From: an uncultured Clostridia bacterium
GTDB taxonomy: Bacteria; Bacillota; Clostridia; Christensenellales; UBA1242
Reading direction: 5' to 3'
DNA length: 64,000 bases
Assembly (NCBI GenBank): GCA_944372365.1
Contig: CALVYP010000001.1
Coordinates: 187,691 to 251,690, forward strand
Position 1 is the first letter of the stretch; every line of letters begins with the position of its first letter. Under the pieces are notes generated by a model. That model ran no database searches. It saw only the letters and a program-made list of their open reading frames with translations, and was not told where the DNA came from. The position numbers were made by a program, and so were the translations under genes. Shown one piece after another: positions 17,701-25,822 of this stretch.

Positions 17701-20700
17701 TTCAAGATAAAGCGTATATGATGTTTTGCCTGAGTCGTCTGTAACTGTCAATGTGAAAACATCTCCAACGCCAACCGCACTTGGACTAATCTCTACGCCT
17801 GTGGCTTGTCCAACAAGAGAAAAGCTTAGTATTAGATCATTGCCGTCGCTGAGCCCGATTTCAAATTCTTTGTTGTCGATAGTGAAACTTGCGTTTGTGC
17901 CAGATAATTTGCTGTTGATTAAATAAATTTTATTGTCTTCTGTGCTTTCATTGCCTTTTGTGCCTTCAACAATGATATAATCCTTATCGTTTATTTTGTC
18001 AGGCAACGCCAACAAGTAGCTTTTGCCCGCATCAATTTCAAACGGAGCGTGCGTGCCGTCAAGAATTTCTTTTAAATCATCTTCTGTATTTTGATAGGAT
18101 GCAAATCTATCGCCCACCGCCGAAATTAAAATTGGCACTTTGATGCTTGCAAAATCGCTGTTCCCGCTTGTGAATCTTATGCTTATATAGTATCTATCGC
18201 CAACAGAAATTTCATTTGCTAAAACAAACGCCAAAGATCTGCTGTTTGGAGTGGTGGCTTGGTTGTTGCTGTAAGCGTTGCGGTTTTCGCCTACTGTAAC
18301 CGAAATTGCTTCCGAGCCGGATCCCGTTTCGCCAGAAGTTATTATTATGTTGTTGAATATTTCGGTGCTGTTTGCCACCAAAATCACCTCTCGGTTATCA
18401 TAGAACACAGTGTTGCCAAGCCAGTCGCCCGCGCCGTTGTCGATCATGTCATCAACAGTTATGCCAATTTGAATGTTGACATCGGCAGAAGCAATTTCTA
18501 TGCCGTCGTCATCGCGCATTGAAACAACAACCTGTTTGGACATTTCGCCGTAATCATATTCTATACCTTTGTTTAATTTGATGGAAATGTCGGAAACCGT
18601 GCCTGTGTCGTAAACCGAAACAGTTTTGTCAAAATTTAGATATCCTGATTGGTCTATAAATTCAAAGTTTTCTAATTTGTAGCCAAGGTCATTAGTATAA
18701 ACAAAGTCATTATTGTTGTTGTTTTCTGTTATGCGTTTTAAAGCAAGAATGTTGGCTATGTTGTATTTGCCAGCAGTCAGATACAAATCTTTTAGTGACA
18801 GCGTTATCTCTTCACCCACATCTTTTGCAGTCAGCTCAAAGTTTGGCAAAATTGTCACACTGATGCTGCGATTGTAGGCATATGGATTGCCATTGCCATC
18901 GCCATCAAACAACGAATATAACACAAATGTTTTTGTCACCGGCAACTGCACATCGTTGAAAATAAGATATATTCCTTCTGTAAACTCGTCTGGAACTGCT
19001 GCAAGGTTCTGAATTGTTGCAATCTCCGATCCGTCATCAGCTCGCAATTTATATTCTGTATCCTTATAAGCGCCCACATCGCCCCATGAGAAAGTTGAGC
19101 CTTCTACATTGACTTTTAAGTAGCTATCTAGATTTATCTTATATCCTGAATACACAACTATATCAGCAAGCTGCCCTTCGCCGGTTGGTTTATCCTGCTC
19201 ACGAACGCCGCTTTCAACGCCTTTAATGTTGTAATTTATGTTGCCTAAATTGTTGATGCCGTCACTTGCCACACTTGTGATGTTTAAGGTGAAATTGAAA
19301 TTAAGCGTTCCTTGCTCGTTTGCCGCATTAAACAAAATGCTTACATTTTGCCCAAAATTGTGGTTGATTTTCACTTGGTTTATTTCGCCTTCGTAAGTTG
19401 TGTCACCACCATTGAATTCAAACATATCCCAAAGCGACTCATCTTGCTCGCTTATGGTGAATTGCGAAATTTTAAGATTGTAGGCATCCGAATTATATTT
19501 TCCAGCGCTTACATAAACTTCAATAAGGTCTTTAAGCGTAACATATTCGCCAGCTTTGCCCGCCATTGTATATTGCGCAGATGAAATGCTGTCTTGCTTA
19601 ACGCCGCCCACCTCAATTGAAGTGATGCCTGTGCTTTTTGAATTTATTGTGAAAGTAAACTCTTGCCTGCCTGCCCTTACTGTTATGCCAACATCTTTGC
19701 CAGCAGGATCAGATGCACCAAATGTGACATTGTGGTTGCTGCCTTCGGAGCTGAAACTTACAACCGAGTTGTCGTCAGAAACAATTTCATAGGCATATTC
19801 AAACTGCCTGCCGTATTGATCCTTGATCACCATGCCGCCAGTTCTTTCGCCTTCTTCATTTGTTATGCCGTTGATCAGTTGGTTAAACGCTTCAACGCTG
19901 TCCAGCATAACCGGCTCTTGCCCTGTTTTGTTGCCGACGATTGAAATGCTGCCATTGCCATTGGTTTGCAGGCTTTGCTGCACATCAAATTTCCAGCCTT
20001 CAAGCCTGTCGTTTGAAATTGATGACGGCGTTTGATTGTAAACCCTGATTGCGCCATAGAAGTCGCCTTCGCCAGTAGGCTGAGCCACCCAAACATTAGT
20101 GTTTATCGAGTTGTTGTAGGAAATGCAAACATAATAATCTTCGCCATTCAATTCTGAGACGCTAAAATTTGAAACGCCAACTTGAATTGTAACTTGATTT
20201 CCAACCACTTCTGGCTGGCCAAACGAGAACACTCCGTCTTTTGCTCTTTCGCCGGTGGCGTCTTCCGCTGCATAAAATTTAATTCTGCCTGCGTTGTATT
20301 CTTGCATGAAAATTTCACTGTCGCCATCCACAAGCGTCAAGTTAAGAGTAAACGCTTCTGCCGTGCCGGTTGGAATTACAAAGAAGTTTCCGCCTTCTTG
20401 ATTTAGCCATTTTTCTTCAACCTGCAAGTTGTAGGCTTCTAAGCCTTGCAGCGTTTTGTCAACCGAAACAGAAATGCTTGTTGAAACTTGTTCAAGCATA
20501 TATGTTCCAGAAGTTGTTTTAAGCACGTTGCCATAGGCGTCTGTTCGCACCGTGGCAAAAATTAAGTAGAAATCTATGGTGTCTTTAACGATAAGCTCGC
20601 CGCCCATAAGCGGATATAAATAAGCGCTTGTGCCGTTAAATTGATATCTGCTGCTGCCTTCTTTGCTTACCGAAACATAGTCGGCAAGAGTTTTGCCTTC

Positions 20701-22293
20701 TGGAAGAGCGCTGCTTTCGTCAATGTAAACAAAGAAAATCTTTTTTTGATAAATGTTGCTGCTTGGAACATTTGAAACAGTGTTTAAGTCTTTTTCATAT
20801 TGCGCAGGAATGGTGTTGCCGTTTTCGTCGTAGATTATCGAAAGAGAAAGCTGCTCTTCTATATCTCCCCAAGTGACCGCATCTTCCGTGCGTTCTTCGG
20901 TTTCAAAATAAACCAGCCTTTGTGTTTGCTTATCAAAAACCTGCTTTTGACCTTCTTCATTTTCAATTATAAGCACAACTTCCAGCACAAAATCGTGGCT
21001 GCCGGTTGTGGAAACTTCCCAATATGCGTGGTTAAGGTTTTTTACATCCGAGTTGAACAACACATAGCTTGCTTTTTCTTCACCATCTTCAATCGTGACA
21101 GTTTCACCACCTTTGATTGTGACTTCGGTTGAGTTTTCATCTGGTGTTTTGCCGTCGATTGTAAACACTCTTACGCCAACGTTCTTTATCAACGCCGAAA
21201 CAACATTATCTTGCATGTCGATGATTTGTGCGTTGATTGTTGCATCTGAAAGTGCGCTTGTGCCAGCAGAGACGCGGAAGAGTTTGTTTGTTGTGATTTT
21301 AAGCGATGAAGAAGATGTGTCGTTGATTGTAAACGATCTCACATTTGCCTCAACGATGTCAATTGAAACTGAGGCAGAAACTGCGTCTTCTTGCGTTGAC
21401 AAAACGCGGATTGCCTCGTTATACAATGGCTGCCCCGATGTTTGGCTGTTTTCTTGATAGAAAGATAATTGCTGCGTTGCATTTGCAAAAGCATAGCCGT
21501 TGATTATGTTGTTTTTAGAAGGCTCTTCGCTTGCGATGAAATATACATCGCCGCCGTTATAAACAAACGAAACGCCGTTTACTGACTCTATGTTTGAAGG
21601 TCTAAAAAACACTTGTTTTTCACGCTTTTGAGTGACGGCGGTGTTTTTGTCGTCACTGAAAAGGTATTTGCTGTTTTGCGGATAGAACTCTGTTTGAATT
21701 TCAAAGTTTGTGTTTTCTGCAATCTTGTTTCCTGTTTGGAACACTTCGCCAGTTGTGCTGTCAACAAGATTGAATGATATTGCATGAACAGGCACATCTA
21801 CCGCAATTTGGATTGTGGTTGATGAAAGCAAATTGTTTTCGGTTGTGATTACAAGCGATGAAATTCCGCCCACATTGCTTTCGTATGCCAGCCCATCATT
21901 ATCAACAAGCCCTGTTTTAACTGGCTGGATTGTAAACTCTTCACCCAAAGTTACTTGTTTAGGAACAATGATTGTTCCGTCGCTTATCGTGCCGTTTTCT
22001 TTATCTTCAACAACTTGCTTGCCAGGGGCGAAATTTAGCGTAACATTTCCATTCGTCACTCCTTCGGTTGGAGAAGTTATCTTCAACTTAAAAGCATCCA
22101 CAATTTCATATTGTGAATTTTGCGAGTTGTAGGTTGAATCTAAATCGTCAATTACAATCGACTGTGGATAAACCAGTTGAGGCCTAAACCCTGTGGTTAA
22201 ATAAACAGCCAAAACGCTGCCGCCTATTGCTAAAACAAAAATCGCAACAAGTATAACCACCAACTGCCATGTTTTAGGTGCTTTTAATTTCAT
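11761..22293 (-). CDS. Giant secreted or membrane-anchored surface protein (3510 aa)
   Basis: One uninterrupted 10.5-kb frame. The first 40 residues form a basic start (MKLKAPKTW) and a strong hydrophobic helix (VVILVAIFVLAIGGSVLAVY), either a signal peptide or an uncleaved anchor. Everything after it looks extracellular: Thr/Ser/Asn/Gly-rich, almost no Cys, and long runs of alternating hydrophobic residues with motifs such as AGKEYVTL, TVNGSPTATLNV or KAGDYTV typical of stacked Ig-like/cadherin-like beta domains. Around residues 2410-2430 there is a D-x-D-x-D-G calcium-binding-like run (VDEDGDVDEDGIWDKDE). There is no LPXTG motif, dockerin or wall-binding repeat at the C-terminus (it ends GFIIITLV). 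Ribosome site AAGGGGTGAT supports the ATG. Function unknown; adhesin or surface stalk are inferences. Confidence 0.85.
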   Translation of the reverse strand: MKLKAPKTWQLVVILVAIFVLAIGGSVLAVYLTTGFRPQLVYPQSIVIDDLDSTYNSQNSQYEIVDAFKLKITSPTEGVTNGNVTLNFAPGKQVVEDKENGTISDGTIIVPKQVTLGEEFTIQPVKTGLVDNDGLAYESNVGGISSLVITTENNLLSSTTIQIAVDVPVHAISFNLVDSTTGEVFQTGNKIAENTNFEIQTEFYPQNSKYLFSDDKNTAVTQKREKQVFFRPSNIESVNGVSFVYNGGDVYFIASEEPSKNNIINGYAFANATQQLSFYQENSQTSGQPLYNEAIRVLSTQEDAVSASVSIDIVEANVRSFTINDTSSSSLKITTNKLFRVSAGTSALSDATINAQIIDMQDNVVSALIKNVGVRVFTIDGKTPDENSTEVTIKGGETVTIEDGEEKASYVLFNSDVKNLNHAYWEVSTTGSHDFVLEVVLIIENEEGQKQVFDKQTQRLVYFETEERTEDAVTWGDIEEQLSLSIIYDENGNTIPAQYEKDLNTVSNVPSSNIYQKKIFFVYIDESSALPEGKTLADYVSVSKEGSSRYQFNGTSAYLYPLMGGELIVKDTIDFYLIFATVRTDAYGNVLKTTSGTYMLEQVSTSISVSVDKTLQGLEAYNLQVEEKWLNQEGGNFFVIPTGTAEAFTLNLTLVDGDSEIFMQEYNAGRIKFYAAEDATGERAKDGVFSFGQPEVVGNQVTIQVGVSNFSVSELNGEDYYVCISYNNSINTNVWVAQPTGEGDFYGAIRVYNQTPSSISNDRLEGWKFDVQQSLQTNGNGSISIVGNKTGQEPVMLDSVEAFNQLINGITNEEGERTGGMVIKDQYGRQFEYAYEIVSDDNSVVSFSSEGSNHNVTFGASDPAGKDVGITVRAGRQEFTFTINSKSTGITSIEVGGVKQDSISSAQYTMAGKAGEYVTLKDLIEVYVSAGKYNSDAYNLKISQFTISEQDESLWDMFEFNGGDTTYEGEINQVKINHNFGQNVSILFNAANEQGTLNFNFTLNITSVASDGINNLGNINYNIKGVESGVREQDKPTGEGQLADIVVYSGYKINLDSYLKVNVEGSTFSWGDVGAYKDTEYKLRADDGSEIATIQNLAAVPDEFTEGIYLIFNDVQLPVTKTFVLYSLFDGDGNGNPYAYNRSISVTILPNFELTAKDVGEEITLSLKDLYLTAGKYNIANILALKRITENNNNNDFVYTNDLGYKLENFEFIDQSGYLNFDKTVSVYDTGTVSDISIKLNKGIEYDYGEMSKQVVVSMRDDDGIEIASADVNIQIGITVDDMIDNGAGDWLGNTVFYDNREVILVANSTEIFNNIIITSGETGSGSEAISVTVGENRNAYSNNQATTPNSRSLAFVLANEISVGDRYYISIRFTSGNSDFASIKVPILISAVGDRFASYQNTEDDLKEILDGTHAPFEIDAGKSYLLALPDKINDKDYIIVEGTKGNESTEDNKIYLINSKLSGTNASFTIDNKEFEIGLSDGNDLILSFSLVGQATGVEISPSAVGVGDVFTLTVTDDSGKTSYTLYLESLEQAGEVYNIGLYQVEELQGIEYSFAEGAFGLEIASLGGKTVLTGLGAKENSYLVNFSVPNQFEDFMRIATNSTFNVPELIVKHIDNSVCTDGYIQAYIEILQSKSNHSYKYNYNLIIESDGIIAQPTYPFDGSTSEFVEMDAGTAKQPTIKEIVLNDKMGDDTQHPGVARISDMFGTSDVSEDATLKIKEVKIGNDVIAISPDGLEANDARFSVKLEGMKVIFKNVSGQNITVVLERSYTQVYGGDITYSFSINAQSVEYFIEYTNPDENNGTLDGDTWTLSRGEEGEETQTKQTINAVTKQRTTGGESNVDTARVTTTITHDLPLKTETEDGTVIKDGYTVEYDKENFTLSITQPAFVPQDTTYHIYFTVNGSPTATLNVLIPATVEATQAATTLTAGNTVETSGLITLSEDAGATITGIQVVDDAGNDTTNNYVTVNGATGITLENAIEDQEFKLKFTYKVGRDNGHVTFAYTAQANMVGVKEYNAGSIIAGTTKEIDALTYFVDTINGGEITGDDMKNFTISATPQDANIVKAGSVTYNSETAKLYITPEYVGANTPTSVTVVFNYVEKVDKKVLFTLTTQISLVVTPAIKISVNYPAPAGKSLGYESIQATTTDPTTGTTTDTATVEGFFTGKALFADKARFTVQAYTDAGLGAASQIAAEEVSKITFSVVQSSNITVTRNGDDLTIKRGTEAGLSYATIQIIYKGVVAQYTIYAFDKLITSTPNATINKVGTTEVIYADRTNTDELGGRYRLLELNVTENASNGSIYSIYARSKNQTQADDETNLGTFLTSFKMSSTYFNSTIYVDHGNNGLKQVGDTFKLVEEGKEEEVDIIICIGNVQIADGSITFSRLAGRVEYHYATNDGNSILITSTDITYYNVLDVDEDGDVDEDGIWDKDETAKLTVTYNLKSTTGAGATTLTLVKKLDITVEMEYSAASPTIVEVEAHKNSYYKLSELAGITFASTGEKLTAANIGDAELSVEIIDTKPDGWNKKDLVYQNDDGSAYLLFTNITGGEGDNKVVYDFYLYAQGCSVDGDYAAVKFTYEISGVSESFIIIVKIIPDYQVTIAGNVVAEAGNVYEDADSKTGEDYYVSNQQRPYEFTPVVTGEGKETTYKAMTLASSEQPTDQLISVVRQNWNATNIAYSFNYKITVQTDGTGYNAESTIGKLMLQKPLKKPDNKPADYWEGSGTSAGSVYTKTGDVSIAPASVVFGTKSYMVELSDNFGYIIRFYFNLVPSSDQQPVVYESASAATFTEGTPFDVGLVYDSIAVQKADSETGTQASVTVNRSLTPNTQDVSSIILQNIDAWGYTTAGVQRDDAPGIDGKYYNAPTFANVTITNITFRFDESTAKDVPIQNVQMLKDLYNTTCDAMPGQGVSYNGVEYTYNPTANGIQLTTSLQVIAKEEAVAGKDEKVTKYYIYMNGATDPTGDPIGEDEDGYRYEVTFGENGDIATINKKAVTNNNGTYTISGATTMSFKVRKQGTNTYLNFTFTGTGKEIYLDLEEDPTNYTTEEASTTRLATDVTLAPLYTTPQAGTNTASLGAWTDVYRDISAAYFKVPIMPGWIYGTSDSANVTIYITLQYAVEGTGGTTNTETCQVAYNATIVKNIRISSKSRVVVDAVGFNLEDKISVSNQGTAPTGKAVYYDDTLVVVVPKQGQVTLTVTFGSGDSAVEKITPITNTNYTRKVSNYVSLSELYGKTLDPSVPIKVTWSTDNLDEAAVYYHSVEDSVETTMKDEETKEPIWMDVATYPSIAANTETPVKLVPVTRDVLYIEHAGRISGSDSFQVRKSYIVGVNYGSEDNPDMQYYQYRHDYLVTSRYTYFSDGLTGGDTVYEIEGITEADKTDKGYEVEFSEWAGNIRVYKATDGDSGGIALDPAGSDLTDAWQVSLRYEVAKLNDDDPNPPTASFGGETGDERKTLYTGADYQIGKNQYIRINIYVKASHGVGQWEQTLWEGDDEYDKLLGFIIITLV

Positions 22294-22341
22294 TATGTAA
22301 TCACCCCTTTTATGATATTCTTTGCAAATTACTTCAATTTA

Positions 22342-22370
22342 ATTATACTTTTTTTGACAAGTTTTGCAAA
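22342..22370 (-). promoter_or_regulatory. Promoter of the giant gene
   Basis: Reverse strand TTTGCA (22365-22370), 17 bases, TATAAT (22342-22347), about 48 bases before the ATG. Confidence 0.65.
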
Positions 22371-22578
22371 GCAAAAAGCATTGCAAATTTTTATTTTTTT
22401 ATTTTTTAAATATATTTATATATTTACTAATCTTCATTTTAATTTTTGCGCCGCATTTTAAAGCGCTTTAAAATGTTGCAATTTTTTAATAAAAATTTAC
22501 TAAAATTTTAATAATTAGGCGTTTTTTACACTATTTTTTTAATTTTTTTGCGTTTTTTTATAATTTTTTAATTTATTA
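22371..22578. other. AT-rich spacer with a perfect 22-bp palindrome
   Basis: About 200 bases of very AT-rich DNA between the divergent giant gene and ABC-F gene, with no reading frame of note. At 22454-22475 there is a perfect palindrome whose centre is TTTAAAGCGCTTTAAA. It could be a protein-binding site or a hairpin; nothing else is recognisable. Confidence 0.55.
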
Positions 22579-22607
22579 TTGACTTAAAAAATTTTTTACT
22601 TTATAAT
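22579..22607 (+). promoter_or_regulatory. Promoter of the ABC-F gene
   Basis: TTGACT (22579-22584), 17 bases, TATAAT (22602-22607), followed by an AAAGGAAG ribosome site before the ATG at 22634. Confidence 0.88.
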
Positions 22608-22633
22608 TTTAATGTTATTAAAAGGAAGAAAAT

Positions 22634-24211
22634 ATGATTCAAGTAAACAATGTTTCTCTGGCTTTTGGCGGCAGGGTGCTTTACAAGGAAGTAAACTTAA
22701 AATTCACAAAGGGCAACTGCTATGGCATCATTGGTGCAAACGGCGCAGGAAAATCCACCTTTTTAAAAATCTTAACCGGCGAAATCGAGCCTAACACCGG
22801 CGATGTTTTCATCTCGCCTGGCGAAAGAATGAGTGTGCTGCAACAAAACCAAAACGTATTCGACAGCCAAACCGTGCTTGACACCGTTTTGCTTGGCCAC
22901 AAAAGATTGATGGAAATTCAAAGGCAAAAAGACGAACTTTATGCCAAAGAAGATTTTAGCGAAGCAGACGGCATTTTGGCGGGCGAACTTGAAACCGAGT
23001 TTGCCGAGCTTGGTGGCTGGGAAGCAGAAAGCGACGCGAAAAACCTGTTGCAAGGCTTGGGCGTGGGAGAAGAGCATTATTATGCCCTTATGAAAGACAC
23101 CGACCCTAAAATAAAGGTTAAAGTGCTGCTTGCACAGGCTCTTTTTGGCAACCCAGACATTTTGGTGCTTGACGAACCAACCAACAACCTAGACTTTAAA
23201 ACAGCCGTTTGGCTTGAAAACTTTTTGCTTGATTTTGAAAACATTGTTATAATCGTTTCGCACAACCGACACTTTTTAAACAAGGTTTGCACCCATATTT
23301 GCGATGTAGACTTCGGGCAAATAAATATGTTTATCGGCAATTATGATTTTTGGTATCAATCCAGCCAGCTTATTGCAAAACAGCTTAAAGACCAAAACAA
23401 AAAGGCTGAGCAACGCGCAAAAGAACTTAAAGAATTTATTGCTCGCTTCGCTGCAAACGCATCAAAATCTAGACAAGCAACCAGCAGAAAGAAGGAGCTT
23501 GAGCGCCTTACCATTGAAGACATCAAACCATCATCTAGAAAATACCCTTACATTGATTTTAGGTTTGAGCAAGAAATTGGAAAAGAAATTTTGAAGGTTG
23601 AAAATCTAACAAAAAAAGGAATGTTTAATAATTTAACTTTTAATGTAGAAAAAGACCAAAAAATCGCTTTTTTTGCAAAAAATAGTCAAATTATCACAAC
23701 ATTATTTAATATTTTGGTTGGAAAAGAACAAGCCGACAGCGGCACAATTCACTTTGGAAAAACAATTTCTGTCTCCTATCTGCCGCAGGATAACCGCGAA
23801 TATTTTGAAGGTTGCACTCTTTCAATCGTTGACTGGCTAAGGCAATTTTCTAAGGATCAAAACGAAACCTTTATCAGAAGCTGGCTTGGCAGGATGCTGT
23901 TTACTGGCGAAGAAAACTTAAAGCCTGTAAATGTTCTATCTGGCGGCGAGCGTGTGCGATGCATGTTTGCCAAAATGATGCTGCAAGGCGCAAACCTTAT
24001 CATCATGGACGAACCAACCAACCATCTTGACCTTGAAAGCATCACATCGCTCAACAACGGCATGAAAAATTTTAAAGGTCCACTGCTTTTCACTTCACAT
24101 GACCAAGAAATTATTGAAACCGTTGCAAACCGCATCATCGACATTCGCGACGAAAACCACATCGTCGACAAACCGGTGACCTATCAAGAATATGTTGAAA
24201 GCCAAAAATAG
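22634..24211 (+). CDS. ABC-F family ATPase (YkpA/YbiT-like)
   Basis: 525 residues with two ABC domains and no membrane helices: a ribosome-associated ABC-F protein, a family that rescues or protects translating ribosomes. Domain 1 has an intact Walker A (GANGAGKST, residues 36-44) and Walker B LVLDEPTNNLD but a worn signature (DTDPKIKVKVLLAQ). A lysine/glutamate-rich linker follows at about 245-305. Domain 2 has signature LSGGERVR and Walker B IIMDEPTNHLD, but its Walker A is degenerate (FFAKNSQIITTLF, no GK[ST]). I recall degenerate second P-loops in the YkpA-like subfamily but cannot check here. Own promoter; 200 bases before glyS. Confidence 0.9.
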   Translation: MIQVNNVSLAFGGRVLYKEVNLKFTKGNCYGIIGANGAGKSTFLKILTGEIEPNTGDVFISPGERMSVLQQNQNVFDSQTVLDTVLLGHKRLMEIQRQKDELYAKEDFSEADGILAGELETEFAELGGWEAESDAKNLLQGLGVGEEHYYALMKDTDPKIKVKVLLAQALFGNPDILVLDEPTNNLDFKTAVWLENFLLDFENIVIIVSHNRHFLNKVCTHICDVDFGQINMFIGNYDFWYQSSQLIAKQLKDQNKKAEQRAKELKEFIARFAANASKSRQATSRKKELERLTIEDIKPSSRKYPYIDFRFEQEIGKEILKVENLTKKGMFNNLTFNVEKDQKIAFFAKNSQIITTLFNILVGKEQADSGTIHFGKTISVSYLPQDNREYFEGCTLSIVDWLRQFSKDQNETFIRSWLGRMLFTGEENLKPVNVLSGGERVRCMFAKMMLQGANLIIMDEPTNHLDLESITSLNNGMKNFKGPLLFTSHDQEIIETVANRIIDIRDENHIVDKPVTYQEYVESQK

Positions 24212-24221
24212 GCAAAAATCA

Positions 24222-24250
24222 TTGACAAATTTTGTTTTTAAGCATAAAAT
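24222..24250 (+). promoter_or_regulatory. Promoter of the glyS T-box transcript
   Basis: TTGACA (24222-24227), 17 bases, TAAAAT (24245-24250). Transcription would start near 24257. Confidence 0.88.
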
Positions 24251-24253
24251 AAT

Positions 24254-24392
24254 TGTTGCAATGAAGGGCTTGGCAACCCAGAGCAAACGCGTGTCGGCGT
24301 AAAGACAACCAACAAGGCGGACTATCCGTAAATTAGGGTGGAACAGCGACCAATAAATCGCCCCTATGTCAATTTTTGGCATGGGGTTTTTT
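24254..24392 (+). promoter_or_regulatory. T-box riboswitch (glycine) with terminator
   Basis: The conserved T-box AGGGTGGAACAGCGACC is at 24335-24351 (one difference from the usual AGGGTGGNACCGCG core). It can pair with TCGCCCCT (24358-24365) as antiterminator, or be replaced by the terminator stem CCCC.ATG/CATGGGG (24361-24386) with six T. Stem I is short: closing GTTG/CAAC (24254-24257, 24305-24308), an AGAG bulge, and GGC at 24296-24298 as the best candidate glycine specifier codon. Uncharged tRNA-Gly would stabilise the antiterminator and switch glyS on. The specifier assignment is by eye. Confidence 0.85.
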
Positions 24393-24410
24393 AATTAAAA
24401 GGAGCAAAAT

Positions 24411-25793
24411 ATGAAAGCAACAATGGATAAAATTGTAAATTTATGTAAATCGCGCGGGTTTATTTTCCCAGGAAGCGAAATTTATGGTGGGTTGGCAAAC
24501 GCGTGGGACTACGGCCCGCTTGGCGTGCAGATGAAAAACAATATTAAAGCTGCTTGGTGGAAAAAGTTTGTGCAGCAAAACCCATACAATGTTGGGCTGG
24601 ACTGCGCAATACTCATGAATCCAACCGTATGGCAAGCAAGCGGACACTTGGGCGGGTTTTCTGATCCGCTTATGGATTGCAAAGCTTGCAAATCTCGCCA
24701 CCGCGCGGACGACTTGATTGAAGCCTATATAAAAAAACACGGCTGTGAAGAGAACATCTCCGCTTGGAGCAATGAGGATTTTGAAAAATACATCTCTGAG
24801 CACAAAATTCCTTGCCCGATTTGTGGCAAAAGCGATTTTACGCCTATACGCAAATTTAACCTTATGTTTAAAACCTTCCAAGGCGTGACGGAAGATTCTT
24901 CTTCAACCGTCTATCTTCGCCCAGAAACCGCACAAGGCATTTTTGTTAACTTTAAAAATGTGCAACGCTCCACAAGAAAGCGCGTGCCTTTTGGGATTGC
25001 ACAAATTGGAAAAAGTTTTAGAAACGAAATCACTCCCGGAAACTTCATCTTCCGCGTTCGTGAATTTGAACAGATGGAGCTGGAATTTTTCTGCAAGCCC
25101 GGCACAGACCTTGAATGGTTTGCATACTGGAAGGATTTTTGTAAAAATTGGCTGCTTGAAATCGGCATACAAGAAGAAAATCTTAAACTGCGTGATCACG
25201 ACAAAGAAGAGCTTTGCTTCTACTCCAAAGCCACCACCGATTTTGAATTTAAATTTCCATTTGGCTGGGGCGAACTTTGGGGTATCGCAGATAGAACCGA
25301 CTATGATTTAAGCCAACACGCTAAATTCAGCGGCAAGGATATGAATTATCTTGATCCTGTGACAAACGAAAAATATATTCCATATGTTATCGAGCCGTCG
25401 CTTGGTGTGGAAAGGCTTATGCTGGCATACCTTTGCAACGCTTATGACGAGCAAACCCTTGAAAATGGTGAAACAAGAGTTGTGATGCATTTCCACCCTG
25501 CAATATCTCCTTACAAAGTTGCAATTTTACCGCTGCAAAAAAACATGGGCGACAAGGCGCGCGAAATATATCAAAATCTTTCTCAACACTTTATGTGCGA
25601 CTATGACGAAGCTGGCTCGATTGGCAAACGCTATCGTAGACAGGATGAAATTGGCACTCCATTTTGCGTAACCATCGATTTTGATACGCTTGAAGATGAT
25701 ACCGTCACAATAAGAGAGCGCGACAGCATGAAACAAATTCGCATGAAAACCAGCGAACTTGCAGGTTATATTTCAAAGTTTATTAACATTTAA
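24411..25793 (+). CDS. glyS: Glycyl-tRNA synthetase, single-chain type
   Basis: 460 residues, the homodimeric (alpha2) GlyRS, which charges tRNA-Gly; it is not the alpha/beta pair found in many bacteria. Seen: N-terminal block [25 protein letters not shown], a zinc-type cysteine set CKACKSRH and CPICG (about 84-145), motif 2 region [14 protein letters not shown]...[11 protein letters not shown], motif 3 [13 protein letters not shown] and a C-terminal anticodon-binding domain (VAILPLQKN...[24 protein letters not shown]). Ribosome site AAAAGGAG lies before the ATG. It is controlled by the T-box at 24254-24392. Confidence 0.97.
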   Translation: MKATMDKIVNLCKSRGFIFPGSEIYGGLANAWDYGPLGVQMKNNIKAAWWKKFVQQNPYNVGLDCAILMNPTVWQASGHLGGFSDPLMDCKACKSRHRADDLIEAYIKKHGCEENISAWSNEDFEKYISEHKIPCPICGKSDFTPIRKFNLMFKTFQGVTEDSSSTVYLRPETAQGIFVNFKNVQRSTRKRVPFGIAQIGKSFRNEITPGNFIFRVREFEQMELEFFCKPGTDLEWFAYWKDFCKNWLLEIGIQEENLKLRDHDKEELCFYSKATTDFEFKFPFGWGELWGIADRTDYDLSQHAKFSGKDMNYLDPVTNEKYIPYVIEPSLGVERLMLAYLCNAYDEQTLENGETRVVMHFHPAISPYKVAILPLQKNMGDKAREIYQNLSQHFMCDYDEAGSIGKRYRRQDEIGTPFCVTIDFDTLEDDTVTIRERDSMKQIRMKTSELAGYISKFINI

Positions 25794-25822
25794 AAAAATG
25801 AGAGAAACTTCTCTCATTTTTT
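25794..25822. terminator. Two-way terminator between glyS and membrane protease
   Basis: AAAAATGAGAGA/TCTCTCATTTTT stem with loop AACT, A-rich on the left and T-rich on the right; serves both convergent genes. Confidence 0.85.
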
